Assembly: GCA_964539665.1 (NCBI GenBank)
Contig: CAZIKB010000077.1
Span: 1 to 30,381 of the forward strand
DNA length: 30,381 nt
Origin: CAZIKB01 sp964539665
GTDB taxonomy: Bacteria; Zhuqueibacterota; Zhuqueibacteria; Oceanimicrobiales; Oceanimicrobiaceae
Direction: 5' to 3'
In this document: piece after piece, positions 16,811-25,370 of the stretch
Layout of the letters: each line of letters opens with the position of its first letter
Numbering within the stretch: the first letter of the stretch is position 1
Program-made: the position numbers and the translations under genes
Notes under the pieces: generated by a model
Seen by the model: the letters and a program-made list of their open reading frames with translations, nothing else
The model's database searches: none
Told to the model about the DNA's origin: nothing

Positions 16811-18361
16811 ATGATTCGAACATTGTTGAAAATGCAGAACGCGTATCTGTTTTCAGTAGCCAAATGTGTTATGCTCCTGCTCATCCTGCTGCACTTCAAC
16901 CAGGCGCCTGTTTACGGACAACAGATTGATGATTACGACTATCACGAGACTGCCGAAATGCTCATCAATTATGGCACCCAGGCGTTGATAATTTGTAACG
17001 GGCTTTTTGTTTCTAACCGAACCCTGGAGCAGATTTACGAACAGGAATTGAAACTCCACATGATGCCGGTGCTTCCGCCTTCGATGGTAGCCATTGACAA
17101 TGAACTTCGTACTGTAAAAGTTGGCGGCGCTGGAAACAGTCCCATCCCGGCAATGCGAGCTGTTTATCGTGAGGGGCTGGGTGCTGTCCTGCTGGCTCCC
17201 AATCAGGACTTTGGCGATATTGACGATTTGCCTGTGCTTAAGCAGCCCGCTTTGCCCGGAGATCCGGCAAAGATTCCGTGGCCGGACGGTGACCTTGTTC
17301 CGGATCAACCACTTCCAAGCGATGTCTCGCAGCAGGCTTTGGATGCGGCTGGTGACTGGGCTTTTGACAGAGAAAAATATGGCCATCCTTCTCAAATCAC
17401 GCTCAGCCTTTTGATCGTTTATAAGGGGAATATCATCTTTGAACGGTACGCTCCCGGCGTTGATTATACAACAAAAACCAGAACCTGGTCAACAGCTAAA
17501 AGCATCGCCAGCACTTTGATCGGGATCATGGTTGGGCAGGGCAAAATCGCACTCGATGAACCGCTCCCTTTTAAGAGCTGGAACACGCAGACAGACGGTT
17601 CGCAATCCTCCGATGATCCACGCACAAAGATCACTTTGCGGAATGTGCTGAATATGTCAAGCGGCCTGTATCCCGTGGATAATGAAAGATGCAATGTTGT
17701 CGGTTCGTGTCTAAGCTATTTCGCGGGCGCCAGTTCTGTTAAAGGCGCTCTGAATCGCGGTCTTGTTCGAGAGCCAGGCATACACTGGGATTATGAGAAT
17801 TATGACACCATCCTGGCGGTTTATGCTCTCAAAACTGCCATTGCAAATCAGAAGGAATATCTGGAGCTTCCCCGGCGTGCACTTTTTGATAAAATCGGTA
17901 TGCGCAACACCATCCCCGGAGTTGATAGGTTCGGCGATTTTGTAATGAGCAGTCAGGTTTATACCAACGCCCGCGATCTAGCCCGGCTTGGATTACTTTA
18001 CCTGAATGAGGGAATGTGGAAAGACGAAAGAATTTTGCCTGAAAGTTGGGTGACGTTTGTGCGAACCCCGGCGCTCTCAACAATGAACAGCGGCAGATTC
18101 TATGGCGGGCAATGGTGGTTAATTCCGGATAACCGCACCGATGTGCCACAGGATGCGTACACAACTGCCGGCCACCGCGGCCAGTATGCAGCTGTGGTGC
18201 CTTCATACGATTTAGTCATCGTACGCCGTGGTCTGGATTGGCTGTCATCGCAGTATGGATTTTCACAGCCGGATCTGACCCGTGAAGTGCTTAAGGCCTT
18301 CCCAAAACGACCATGGGGTAATAAACCCGTGCAATCATCTGTTGAAGGCACACAAAAGTAA
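16811..18361 (+). CDS. Secreted beta-lactamase-family serine hydrolase (class C / 6-aminohexanoate hydrolase-like)
   Basis: A 516-residue protein with a signal peptide (hydrophobic about 11-30, ending near VYGQQ), then an N-terminal domain of about 140 residues without clear relatives, and a beta-lactamase/DD-peptidase-like domain from about 175. The catalytic S-x-x-K is STAK (S227, K230), the Y-x-N is YEN (Y328, N330), and the third motif is H-R-G (455-457) in place of KTG, as in esterase/amidase-type members such as NylB. It probably cleaves an ester or amide in the envelope. AGGAGG lies at the right distance before ATG 16811. GC content is a bit higher than neighbours. Not a dedicated resistance gene by any visible sign. 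Confidence 0.88.
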   Translation: MIRTLLKMQNAYLFSVAKCVMLLLILLHFNQAPVYGQQIDDYDYHETAEMLINYGTQALIICNGLFVSNRTLEQIYEQELKLHMMPVLPPSMVAIDNELRTVKVGGAGNSPIPAMRAVYREGLGAVLLAPNQDFGDIDDLPVLKQPALPGDPAKIPWPDGDLVPDQPLPSDVSQQALDAAGDWAFDREKYGHPSQITLSLLIVYKGNIIFERYAPGVDYTTKTRTWSTAKSIASTLIGIMVGQGKIALDEPLPFKSWNTQTDGSQSSDDPRTKITLRNVLNMSSGLYPVDNERCNVVGSCLSYFAGASSVKGALNRGLVREPGIHWDYENYDTILAVYALKTAIANQKEYLELPRRALFDKIGMRNTIPGVDRFGDFVMSSQVYTNARDLARLGLLYLNEGMWKDERILPESWVTFVRTPALSTMNSGRFYGGQWWLIPDNRTDVPQDAYTTAGHRGQYAAVVPSYDLVIVRRGLDWLSSQYGFSQPDLTREVLKAFPKRPWGNKPVQSSVEGTQK

Positions 18362-18695
18362 AAAGCTGTATTTTTATCAGAAATTTATGCGACTTTGTAT
18401 CACCAGTAGACTGATTTCAAAGTAACGTACGTTTCAGAATAAATATAAACGAATCGTTAAATTTTGATTATATGCTGTCAATAAGTCATTTGTTGTCATT
18501 GACTTAACGACCGAATGACCTTGAACGGCTCTGTTGATAAAGTAACCTTCCGATGGTTAATTGTTATTTGGGAACGAATGCCAGAGCCACCAGGACTAAG
18601 GTTTTACTTTACACGCAATATAATAACTTGAACTTTTAAATTCTTTTAATTATATTATCGCCTAATTATTGAATTTATAAGATTTGAACTAAGCT
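18362..18695. other. 334-bp intergenic region with a short inverted repeat
   Basis: No gene seen. A 7-bp inverted repeat, TAAGTCA (18482-18488) and TGACTTA (18500-18506), sits in the middle and lacks a T-run. The AT-rich right end should contain the promoter for the Rieske-QueG pair, but I cannot fix one. Confidence 0.35.
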
Positions 18696-19001
18696 GTGGC
18701 TGAATTTATAACAATTGCCAATATAAATGAACTGCTTCCTGGGCAATGCAGAGTCATTCAGGTAAGCAATCGAACTTTAGCTCTTTTTAATGTGGCCGGC
18801 GCTTATTATGCCACTGATAATGCTTGTTTACATAACGGAGGTTCCCTTGGCGACGGAATTCTGAATGGAGAAATGATTATCTGTCCCTTGCATGACTGGC
18901 AATTCAACGTGATAACAGGTGAAAGTCCCCTGGATAAAGCTGTGAAAGTTGAAACATTTGATGTGCAAGTCAGCGGGGAGAATGTTCAGGTGAAAATTTA
19001 G
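18696..19001 (+). CDS. Rieske [2Fe-2S] ferredoxin-like protein (NirD-type)
   Basis: A 101-residue single Rieske domain. The cluster ligands are C44-L-H46 and C63-P-L-H66, in the standard C-x-H ... C-x2-H spacing with the following DWQFNVITG strand. Small soluble Rieske proteins of this kind carry electrons to oxygenases or reductases, or form the small subunit of NirBD; no nitrite reductase or oxygenase is near. The start is GTG 18696. The stop is 3 bp before the queG start, so the two are probably co-translated, which raises the idea of electron delivery to QueG (inference). Confidence 0.9.
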   Translation: MAEFITIANINELLPGQCRVIQVSNRTLALFNVAGAYYATDNACLHNGGSLGDGILNGEMIICPLHDWQFNVITGESPLDKAVKVETFDVQVSGENVQVKI

Positions 19002-19004
19002 CTG

Positions 19005-20063
19005 ATGTCATTCACCACAGAAATAAAGCAAAAGGCGTATGATTTAGGTTTTGAATTAGTAGGAGTGGCGCCAGTGCAACCGGCGCCGGAGTTAGCTTTC
19101 TATAAAAAATGGAATAAGTTCGGGTATGCCGGTAAAATGGATTACCTGCAACGAAATATTGACAGACGAACAGATGTTATAAAGATTATGGCTCCGGCCA
19201 AATCAGTTATTGTTTGTGCAAAAGTCTACAATACTGATTTTCCTTTGTCAACGGAAATGACAGACCGTACAAAAGGATGGATATCCCGATATAGCTGGGG
19301 CGATGATTATCATGAAGTTTTACAAAAAATGCTCTTTGAATTATTTGAATTCATCAAATCAGAAAGTTCCAGGGAAGTCATCGGTCGTGTATATGTGGAT
19401 ACGGGGCCAGTCGTAGAGCGGGTTTACGCAAAATATGCAGGCGTCGGTTGGTTTGGGAAAAACACTTGCATCATCAATCAACAAAAAGGTTCCTGGTTTT
19501 TTCTGGGGGAAATAATCACTGATATTCAACTTGAATACGATGGACCTGTACCAGAGCGTTGCGGCACTTGTAACCGCTGCATGGAGGCTTGTCCCACAGA
19601 TGCTATTTTAGAGCCGTACATCCTTGATTCACGACGCTGTATCTCATATCTCACCATTGAATTACGTCACGATATTCCAGTAGGAATTCGGGACAAAATT
19701 GGCCATCATATCTTTGGATGTGATATCTGTCAGGATGTTTGCCCATGGAATCGGAAAGCACAGGAAACGACGGAACCTGTTTTTCAGCCGCGTTCTGGTT
19801 TATTTAATCCAGATTTGAACGAAATGGCTAAGCTGACAGTTGAGGATTTTCAAGTGAAAGTCAAACACAGCCCAATAAAAAGAAGCAAATTTAAAGGCTT
19901 TTTAAGAAATGTGGCCGTGGCTATGGGCAACTCAGAAAATTCTAAATTTCTGGCAACTTTAAAAAAATTAGCAAAACATGATGAAAGCATCATTGCTGAC
20001 CATGCTAAATGGGCTATTGACAAGATTCAATCAAATATTACAAATCTTAACCTGAATGCCTGA
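19005..20063 (+). CDS. queG: Epoxyqueuosine reductase
   Basis: A 352-residue cobalamin- and Fe-S-dependent enzyme that reduces epoxyqueuosine to queuosine in tRNA wobble position 34, the last step of queuosine synthesis. VDTGPVVER carries the catalytic Asp (D132-D134 region; D132 here). Cluster ligands are C186, C189, C192, C196 and C212, C239, C242, C246 (CGTCNRCMEACP and CDICQDVCPWN). A short HEAT-like helical tail follows, ending about 345. The gene is 3 bp after the Rieske stop and shares the queG/RdhA fold with the dehalogenase-like gene at 5.9-7.3 kb. Other que genes are not in the window, except that FolE supplies an early pterin intermediate used by both pathways. Confidence 0.95.
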   Translation: MSFTTEIKQKAYDLGFELVGVAPVQPAPELAFYKKWNKFGYAGKMDYLQRNIDRRTDVIKIMAPAKSVIVCAKVYNTDFPLSTEMTDRTKGWISRYSWGDDYHEVLQKMLFELFEFIKSESSREVIGRVYVDTGPVVERVYAKYAGVGWFGKNTCIINQQKGSWFFLGEIITDIQLEYDGPVPERCGTCNRCMEACPTDAILEPYILDSRRCISYLTIELRHDIPVGIRDKIGHHIFGCDICQDVCPWNRKAQETTEPVFQPRSGLFNPDLNEMAKLTVEDFQVKVKHSPIKRSKFKGFLRNVAVAMGNSENSKFLATLKKLAKHDESIIADHAKWAIDKIQSNITNLNLNA

Positions 20064-20110
20064 GTTTATGGCAATCTATTCAAAGTAATTATAAGTGTTA
20101 TATTAGTATC

Positions 20111-20791
20111 TTGCTAAGTAAAAAAATAAAAAGTACAAACGAAATTCCAATTTTTCCATTACCAAACGTGGTATTTTTTCCGAAGACATTGTTGCCTATG
20201 CATGTCTTTGAAGATCGATATCGAAAAATGGTGATCGATGCGATTTCCGGACAAAATCAAATTGGCTTGGTTTTGCTAAAACAGGGATGGGAGAGGAATT
20301 ACTTTGGCAGCCCCGATGTTCATGAAATTGGTTGTGTCGGTGAAATCCAGTTTTCGGAAAAATTAGAAGATGGCAAGTACAATATTATGTTATATGGCGT
20401 AAGTCGGGTTAAAATTCTAAAATTTGTACAGGAGCAACCCTATAGAGTTGCCAGGGTGAAATTACTAAAAGACGCAAATTTTGATCATGATGGTTTTGAT
20501 GTGCATTATGAAACCGATAGCTTTCTTAAATCTGTGCGACATTATTTATCAGAGGTTGGTGTGAAGAAAGTGAATGAGCTGCTTAATTTGCATTCCTTTT
20601 CATTTGAATCCATTCTCAATCAAGTAGCGTCTATTTTAGATTTTACAACTTATGAAAAACAGTCGCTTCTGGAAAATGATTCTTTAGATTTACGCTATGA
20701 GAGCTTGAAAAAATTGATTAAAGATAAAGTAACTACTTTAAGAATTGCGAAAAACGTTAAAATTGCACCGGAGGATCCAAGTTGGAATTGA
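20111..20791 (+). CDS. LON substrate-binding domain protein (PUA-like, no protease)
   Basis: A 226-residue protein with the N-terminal substrate-binding domain of Lon but no AAA+ or protease part. The signature IPIFPLPNVVFFPKTLLPMHVFE then DRYRKMV opens the domain (about 11-41). Stand-alone LON-domain proteins are common and their role is poorly known; in some lineages they act as adaptors or in RNA/pterin metabolism (uncertain). The start appears to be TTG 20111, since the conserved segment begins shortly after and no better start is upstream. It lies between QueG and the moaDE pair on the same strand. Confidence 0.85.
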   Translation: MLSKKIKSTNEIPIFPLPNVVFFPKTLLPMHVFEDRYRKMVIDAISGQNQIGLVLLKQGWERNYFGSPDVHEIGCVGEIQFSEKLEDGKYNIMLYGVSRVKILKFVQEQPYRVARVKLLKDANFDHDGFDVHYETDSFLKSVRHYLSEVGVKKVNELLNLHSFSFESILNQVASILDFTTYEKQSLLENDSLDLRYESLKKLIKDKVTTLRIAKNVKIAPEDPSWN

Positions 20792-20958
20792 CATGTAACT
20801 GTGGATTCTGCATGCGAAAATTATCGAGTGTTCTGTCAGGATTATACTGGCAACACTAACAATTGCGCCTTTGATCATAATTTGACCATGACCTCAGTGC
20901 AAAAAATCAGCAAGCGGAATATTAAAACAAATCAATCTATGCAAGAGTTTGGGTGAGT

Positions 20959-21204
20959 ATGAAAATTAAACTAAATTTTTTTGGTCAGCTTCGTGACATT
21001 ACAAAAGTTGAGGAAACTGAAATTCAGGTTAAAGAAAACACTACAGTTGGAGATCTGGTTTGGATAGTAGGCGAGCGGTTCCCGAATATTCGCAAACATT
21101 TGAAAGTGGTCAGTTTTTCTATTAATTGCGAATACGCAACCGGGGACACTAAATTAAGAGATGGTAACGAGGTGGGACTGCTTCCCCCAATAAGTGGCGG
21201 TTGA
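20959..21204 (+). CDS. moaD: Molybdopterin synthase small subunit (MoaD/ThiS-like)
   Basis: An 81-residue beta-grasp protein ending in Gly-Gly (PPISGG), the tail that is thiocarboxylated to give sulfur to molybdopterin. IKLNFFGQLRDIT and GDEVGLLPP-type (GNEVGLLPP) segments match MoaD. A GTG at 20953 would add two residues; I prefer ATG 20959, where the conserved part begins. Its stop nearly touches the moaE start, so the two subunits are co-translated. With MoaE it makes molybdopterin from cPMP. No moaA/moaC in the window. Confidence 0.9.
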   Translation: MKIKLNFFGQLRDITKVEETEIQVKENTTVGDLVWIVGERFPNIRKHLKVVSFSINCEYATGDTKLRDGNEVGLLPPISGG

Positions 21205-21205
21205 T

Positions 21206-21631
21206 ATGGTTGAGCTGGTCTCGGAAACAATTAGTGTAGATAAGATTTTATGGCAGGTAGAAGACCAATCAACCGGCGCAGTATCTATTTTTATGGGGAG
21301 AGTACGTAATCGGGCAAACGGACGGGAAGTAAAAGAAATGGATTATGAAGCCTACGCGGAAATGGTTATAAAGCAAATGGGCGAAATTGAACGCGAGGCA
21401 AAAAATAGATGGCCAGTCAAAAAAATTGTTATAGTGCATCGAACCGGACGATTGCAGTTAGGAGAATTAAGTGTTGTTATAGCGGTGGCATGTCCGCACA
21501 GAAAAGAAGCATTCGAAGCTTGCCGTTTTGCTATCGACAAATTAAAAGATACAGTTCCAATCTGGAAAAAAGAGTACTTTGTCGATGGCGAATCCTGGGT
21601 GGAGGGATCCGCACCGAAACCATTAATTTAA
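21206..21631 (+). CDS. moaE: Molybdopterin synthase catalytic subunit
   Basis: A 141-residue MoaE. Conserved features: GRVRNRANGREVKEMDYEAYAEM (substrate and subunit contact; the YEAY motif), HRTGRLQLGE, the HRKEAFEACRF helix, and the catalytic lysines in LKDTVPIWKKE (K114 and K121, matching E. coli K119/K126). It binds the MoaD thiocarboxylate and inserts two sulfurs into precursor Z. The start ATG 21206 is 1 base after the moaD stop, preceded by GGCGG within moaD; a GTG at 21194 would overlap moaD. High confidence. Confidence 0.95.
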   Translation: MVELVSETISVDKILWQVEDQSTGAVSIFMGRVRNRANGREVKEMDYEAYAEMVIKQMGEIEREAKNRWPVKKIVIVHRTGRLQLGELSVVIAVACPHRKEAFEACRFAIDKLKDTVPIWKKEYFVDGESWVEGSAPKPLI

Positions 21632-21715
21632 ATAAAATTATTTAATATTTTAGATTCAGCAAAATTGTTGAAAATTGGGTGAAAATATACTTATCAGATG
21701 GAGGGAATTTTAAAA

Positions 21716-22021
21716 ATGATGGTTCAATTTAGTATCATGCCAGTTAGTAATCAAATGCAATTAAGTGAACCCATAGCTAAAGCGTTAAAATTGATACACG
21801 AAAGCGGATTAGAGTATAAGCTGACGGCAATGGGAACTCTCATCATTGGAGAGTGGAATGAGGTAATGAATTTAGTGAAAAAATGTCACGAAGTTGTAAG
21901 AGAAGAGTATCCGCGGGTAATGACTCAAATCAAAATCGACGACGTCAAAAACCGCATTGATTCTTTCGATGATAAGATTAAATCTGTTGAGGAAAAGGCC
22001 GGAATAGAGTTTAATAAATAA
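21716..22021 (+). CDS. MTH1187 family thiamine-binding protein (DUF77)
   Basis: About 101 residues with the family pattern MVQFSIMPV ... GLEYKLTAMGTLIIGEWNEVM ... RVMTQIKIDDVKNR. This is the small ferredoxin-like fold that binds thiamine in the MTH1187/YkoF group, usually as an oligomer; its exact metabolic role is unsettled. An earlier ATG at 21698 overlaps the GGAGGG ribosome binding site (21700-21705), which serves the ATG at 21716 (or 21719), so that is the likely start. It follows moaE by about 85 bp on the same strand. No TPP riboswitch was seen ahead of it. Confidence 0.85.
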   Translation: MMVQFSIMPVSNQMQLSEPIAKALKLIHESGLEYKLTAMGTLIIGEWNEVMNLVKKCHEVVREEYPRVMTQIKIDDVKNRIDSFDDKIKSVEEKAGIEFNK

Positions 22022-22081
22022 TTACTGTTTAGTGGAAGCTTAACAATTGTTCTGAACAAAATGATTTCCTGAGGAGGTTGC

Positions 22082-22603
22082 ATGACGAAGAATAATACAA
22101 AATCTGTTTTAATGGTTTTAGCGCATTCCAATTTTAGAGATGAAGAATATACCTCTGCCCGTGAAAAATTAGAAAATAGCGGTGCTGAAATAACGGTTGC
22201 TTCCACAATAAAGAAAGGCGCTGCAGGTACGCAGGGAATGAGCCTGAATCCCGATCTTTTAATTGATGACGTCAATCCGGATGATTTTGATGCCGTTGTA
22301 TTCATAGGAGGCACAGGTGCAAGTCAATACTGGCATGACAGCAAAGCGCATGAAATAGCCCAGGATGCAGCAAAAAAAGGTAAAGTAATTGGCGCGAGTT
22401 CACATGCTTCCGTAATCCTCGCTATTGCCGGACTTTTAAATGGTAAAAAAGCAACATGCCATAGCGCAGTTTATGAAAAACTCATTGTTAAGGGCGCTGA
22501 ATATACCGGGAAAAAGCTTGAAAAAGATGGAAATGTAATTACAAGCTCCGGGGCTAACGCATCGAAAGAATTTGCAGAAGCCTTAGCTCAAGCAATCAAA
22601 TAA
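22082..22603 (+). CDS. DJ-1/PfpI superfamily protein with Ser at the nucleophile position
   Basis: A 173-residue class I glutamine amidotransferase-like fold. The strand KSVLMVLAHSNFRDEEY with the conserved Glu, the DAVVFIGGTGA turn, and AIAGLLNGKKATC match DJ-1/PfpI proteins (proteases, chaperones, deglycases, oxidative sensors). The nucleophile elbow is normally AxCHx; here it reads IGASSHASVILA, so the cysteine is replaced by Ser107 ahead of His108. This may cancel or change catalysis. GAGGAGG at 6-7 bp before ATG 22082 is a strong ribosome binding site, so expression is expected. Other cysteines: only C126. Confidence 0.88.
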   Translation: MTKNNTKSVLMVLAHSNFRDEEYTSAREKLENSGAEITVASTIKKGAAGTQGMSLNPDLLIDDVNPDDFDAVVFIGGTGASQYWHDSKAHEIAQDAAKKGKVIGASSHASVILAIAGLLNGKKATCHSAVYEKLIVKGAEYTGKKLEKDGNVITSSGANASKEFAEALAQAIK

Positions 22604-22677
22604 TAAATATTATTACCAATCAAAACATTGTTTTTGTAAGAAAATTTAATCCGCAAAGACGCTTAGTTCGCAAAGCT

Positions 22678-23622
22678 ATGAATTCTTCAGAATTAAGATA
22701 CAACTCGTATGGCAATTTTTTACGAAATAAATTTGGCTGCAGAATTCACAAAGTTCCCGTTCATGCCGGCTTCACCTGTCCGAACCGTGACGGGACAATA
22801 GCATTTGGCGGCTGCACCTATTGTAATATCGACAGCTACACCCCAGAATCCGCTCGTACCAGAATCCCCATTCCGGAACAAGTTAAAACCGGCATAGAAT
22901 ATTTAAAAAATCGCGTTGGAGCAAAAGCTTTCTTAGTTTATTTTCAACCTTATTCAAACACTTACGCTTCTGTCGAGCATTTGAAGGAACTCTATGAACA
23001 GGCGCTGGCGCATCCAGAGGTTGTTGGTATATCTGTCGGAACCCGTCCAGACTGCATTGATGATGAAAAACTCAGCTACTTCGAGCAACTGAGTCGCCAG
23101 TATTTTGTTACAATCGAATATGGGATTGAGTCGGTGCACGATGAAACATTACGATTAATTAACCGTGGTCATGATTATGCCCGTACAGTCGATGCGATAA
23201 AAAAAACAGCAGATCGGGGGATCCATATCTGTGGACATGTGATTCTCGGTTTCCCGAATGAAACGATGGACCAAATTATTACGACAGCCGATGAAATTTC
23301 TAAACTCCCGCTCAATTTTATAAAAATCCATAATTTACATGTAGTTCGGCATACAGAGATGGCAAGAGAATATTCGAAAAATCCGTTCCAACTTTTCTCT
23401 TTTGATGAATGGGTTGAGTTGGTTTGTAAATTTTTAGAGCGGCTCAATCCTGAATTTATCATTGATCGATTATATGGTGATGCGCCAAAAGAAATTCTAA
23501 TCGAACCGCAATGGTGCAGAAACGGTTCAAAAATTATACACGCGATTCAACAAGAACTCAAACGAAAAGATACTTTTCAAGGCAAATTATTTGAAAAAAG
23601 GAATAATTTATGCAGAATTTGA
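22678..23622 (+). CDS. TIGR01212 family radical SAM protein (YhcC-like)
   Basis: A 314-residue radical SAM protein. The start RYNSYGNFLRNKFGCRIHKV and the cluster motif C34-x11-C46-x2-C49 (CPNRDGTIAFGGCTYCN) are diagnostic of the YhcC/TIGR01212 family, which has a longer first spacing than the usual CX3CX2C. Further family marks: YFQPYSNTYA, GTRPDC, GLESxHD-like (GIESVHD), and GHVILGFPNE. The reaction is unknown. The 3' end overlaps folE by 13 bp, so the pair is coupled in translation. Confidence 0.9.
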   Translation: MNSSELRYNSYGNFLRNKFGCRIHKVPVHAGFTCPNRDGTIAFGGCTYCNIDSYTPESARTRIPIPEQVKTGIEYLKNRVGAKAFLVYFQPYSNTYASVEHLKELYEQALAHPEVVGISVGTRPDCIDDEKLSYFEQLSRQYFVTIEYGIESVHDETLRLINRGHDYARTVDAIKKTADRGIHICGHVILGFPNETMDQIITTADEISKLPLNFIKIHNLHVVRHTEMAREYSKNPFQLFSFDEWVELVCKFLERLNPEFIIDRLYGDAPKEILIEPQWCRNGSKIIHAIQQELKRKDTFQGKLFEKRNNLCRI

Positions 23623-24164
23623 TTAGAGAAATTTTAGCTAAAATTGGCGAGAACCCGGAAAGAGAGGGATTGAAAAGGACGCCGATTCGTGTAGAAAAAT
23701 CTCTTGAGTTTTTAACCAGCGGCTACAAAGAAGATGTTTGTCAAATACTGAACGAAGCTCTTTTTCATGAAAAGTATGATGAAATGGTTATCGTTAAGGA
23801 CATAGAAGTTTATAGTTTATGTGAACATCATTTACTGCCATTTTACGGTAAATGCCATGTGGCCTACATGCCTGATGGCAAAGTTGTCGGACTAAGCAAA
23901 ATACCGAGAATTGTGGATGCTTTTGCCAAAAGACTTCAGGTTCAGGAAAGACTCACGAATCAGATAGCGGATATTTTAATGGAATGTTTAAGCCCACAAG
24001 GCGTGGCAGTAGTTATCGAAGCTCGTCATTTGTGCATGATGATGCGGGGAGTAGCCAAGCAAAACACGGTAGTCACCACCAGCGCTCTCCAGGGAGTATT
24101 TCGTGATAATCAGGCGACTCGCGACGAATTCATGCACCTCATCAAAGCTCAAAGATTTATTTAG
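23610..24164 (+). CDS. folE: GTP cyclohydrolase I (type IA)
   Basis: A 184-residue FolE that converts GTP to 7,8-dihydroneopterin triphosphate, first step for folate and, through QueD, queuosine. Zinc ligands are C71, H74 (CEHH) and C142 (RHLCMMMRG); the substrate region LPFYGKCHVAYMPDGKVVGLSK is intact. Length is normal. The start ATG lies inside the end of the YhcC-like gene (13-bp overlap). High confidence. Confidence 0.97.
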   Translation: MQNLIREILAKIGENPEREGLKRTPIRVEKSLEFLTSGYKEDVCQILNEALFHEKYDEMVIVKDIEVYSLCEHHLLPFYGKCHVAYMPDGKVVGLSKIPRIVDAFAKRLQVQERLTNQIADILMECLSPQGVAVVIEARHLCMMMRGVAKQNTVVTTSALQGVFRDNQATRDEFMHLIKAQRFI

Positions 24165-24216
24165 TGTAACGATCCGAATTCTCGTCGCAATATTCAATGT
24201 TTGAATAATTTAGATT

Positions 24217-24388
24217 TCTGCAAAATATACATAATTGTCATTCTGAGCGACCTTTGGGAGCGAAGAATCTGAGGCCACTAACATTGTGTAAATCCAATAA
24301 TTTTATGGTCACAGATTCTTCGTCACGGAGTTTATCTTGAGTAACGTCGAAGGGTCCTCCGAATGACATAAAAAGAGCATTTTGCAGA
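24217..24388. repeat. MITE-like inverted-repeat element after folE
   Basis: Nested inverted repeats. Outer arms: TCTGCAAAAT (24217-24226) and ATTTTGCAGA (24379-24388). Next: TGTCATTC (24236-24243) and GAATGACA (24361-24368). Inner: CGAAGAATCTG (24261-24271) and CAGATTCTTCG (24312-24322). All arms are exact complements. The words match a widespread bacterial interspersed repeat (TGTCATTCTGAG ... GAAGAATCT). The unit could fold as RNA and separate folE from the UPF0173 gene. Confidence 0.7.
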
Positions 24389-24420
24389 TGCCTTTTGAAT
24401 AAATAATTAAGGAGGACGAT

Positions 24421-25107
24421 ATGGCAAAATTAACTTTTTTGAGTCATTCAGCATTTTTGCTGGAGACAAATGCACACAGTATTTTAATTGATCCGTTTTT
24501 GACCGGCAATCCTGTGGCGCCAGTTAAAGCAGAAGATGTGAAGTGTGATTTTATAGTGCTGACCCACGGCCATGGCGATCATGTTGGAGACGCGGTCGAA
24601 ATTGCAAAACACAACAATGCGACCGTTATCTCAAATTATGAAATTGCCGATTGGTGCGGCGAACAAGGACTTACCGCACATCCGATGCACATTGGCGGCG
24701 GTCATGATTTTCCGTTCGGCCGGGTAAAGCTAACTATTGCGCACCACGGTTCTGGATATAAATCGGATTCTGGATTTGTGTATATGGGCAATCCTGCTGG
24801 TGCGCTTTTGACGGTGGAAGGGAAAACAGTGTATCACGCTGGCGATACGGGCCTATTCTACGACATGAAACTAATTGGTGAAATGAATTCCATTGATGTA
24901 GCGCTGTTACCCATTGGCGATAATTTCACCATGGGCATTGACGATGCAGTCAAAGCGACTGAACTTTTAAATCCAAAACTGGCCGTTCCCATGCACTACA
25001 AGACGTTTGACGTGATCGATGTCGACCCGGAAGAATTCGCCAAAAAAGTTTCTGGGAAAGGATTTAAAGCCCAGGTGTTAGAGTTTGGAGGATCTTTGGA
25101 ATTTTAG
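24421..25107 (+). CDS. Metal-dependent hydrolase, UPF0173/YtkL family
   Basis: A 228-residue MBL-fold protein of the UPF0173 family. It begins LTFLSHSAFLLE with the conserved His, has SILIDPFLTGNP, the metal motif HGHGDH (49-54), the IGGGHDFPFGRVKLT strand, GDTGLF and PMHYKTFD. The natural substrate is unknown. AGGAGGACGATATG gives a strong ribosome binding site at 24421. A terminator follows at 25132-25172, making this the last gene of the ordinary chromosomal block. Confidence 0.93.
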   Translation: MAKLTFLSHSAFLLETNAHSILIDPFLTGNPVAPVKAEDVKCDFIVLTHGHGDHVGDAVEIAKHNNATVISNYEIADWCGEQGLTAHPMHIGGGHDFPFGRVKLTIAHHGSGYKSDSGFVYMGNPAGALLTVEGKTVYHAGDTGLFYDMKLIGEMNSIDVALLPIGDNFTMGIDDAVKATELLNPKLAVPMHYKTFDVIDVDPEEFAKKVSGKGFKAQVLEFGGSLEF

Positions 25108-25131
25108 TTTGCTTAAGATTAGTACAAATTA

Positions 25132-25172
25132 TGCCCGTGCAAAAGTTGTTTTGCGTGGGCATTTTTGTTTTT
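25132..25172 (+). terminator. Rho-independent terminator after the UPF0173 gene
   Basis: A 13-bp stem TGCCCGTGCAAAA / TTTTGCGTGGGCA (25132-25144 with 25149-25161; two G-T wobbles) with loop GTTG, followed by a T-rich run to 25172. It insulates the downstream cassette from chromosomal transcription. Confidence 0.85.
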
Positions 25173-25256
25173 ATAGAATGAATTTCAAGGGCAGCAAATA
25201 GAAGTATTCAAAAGTTGATGATTTTAGTGAAACAGTTGATTACTATCTAATATTTG

Positions 25257-25333
25257 GTGTTCAAAAAAGGGGTGCGAATTTTCGCTTGATTTTTGTGCAT
25301 AAATTTGTTACGATTCCATGTGTTCAAAAAAGG
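25257..25333. repeat. 14-bp direct repeat pair upstream of the membrane cassette
   Basis: GTGTTCAAAAAAGG occurs at 25257-25270 and 25320-25333, 49 bp apart, in an otherwise gene-free 300-bp stretch (25108-25407). It lies between the terminator at 25132 and the palindrome at 25371. It could be a regulator site or a recombination scar. The rest of the stretch shows nothing else. Confidence 0.55.
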
Positions 25334-25370
25334 AACGCTTTTTAATCAGGGGAGAAAATTTTCACTAGTC

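Noticed and set aside
17829..18206. Minus-strand reading frame of 125 codons inside the serine hydrolase gene
   Set aside because: Antisense shadow of a gene with all catalytic motifs intact; composition rich in Arg/Cys/Trp as is usual for shadows.
21632..21715. TPP riboswitch ahead of the thiamine-binding protein gene
   Set aside because: The 84-bp gap is too short and lacks the conserved CUGAGA-type core.
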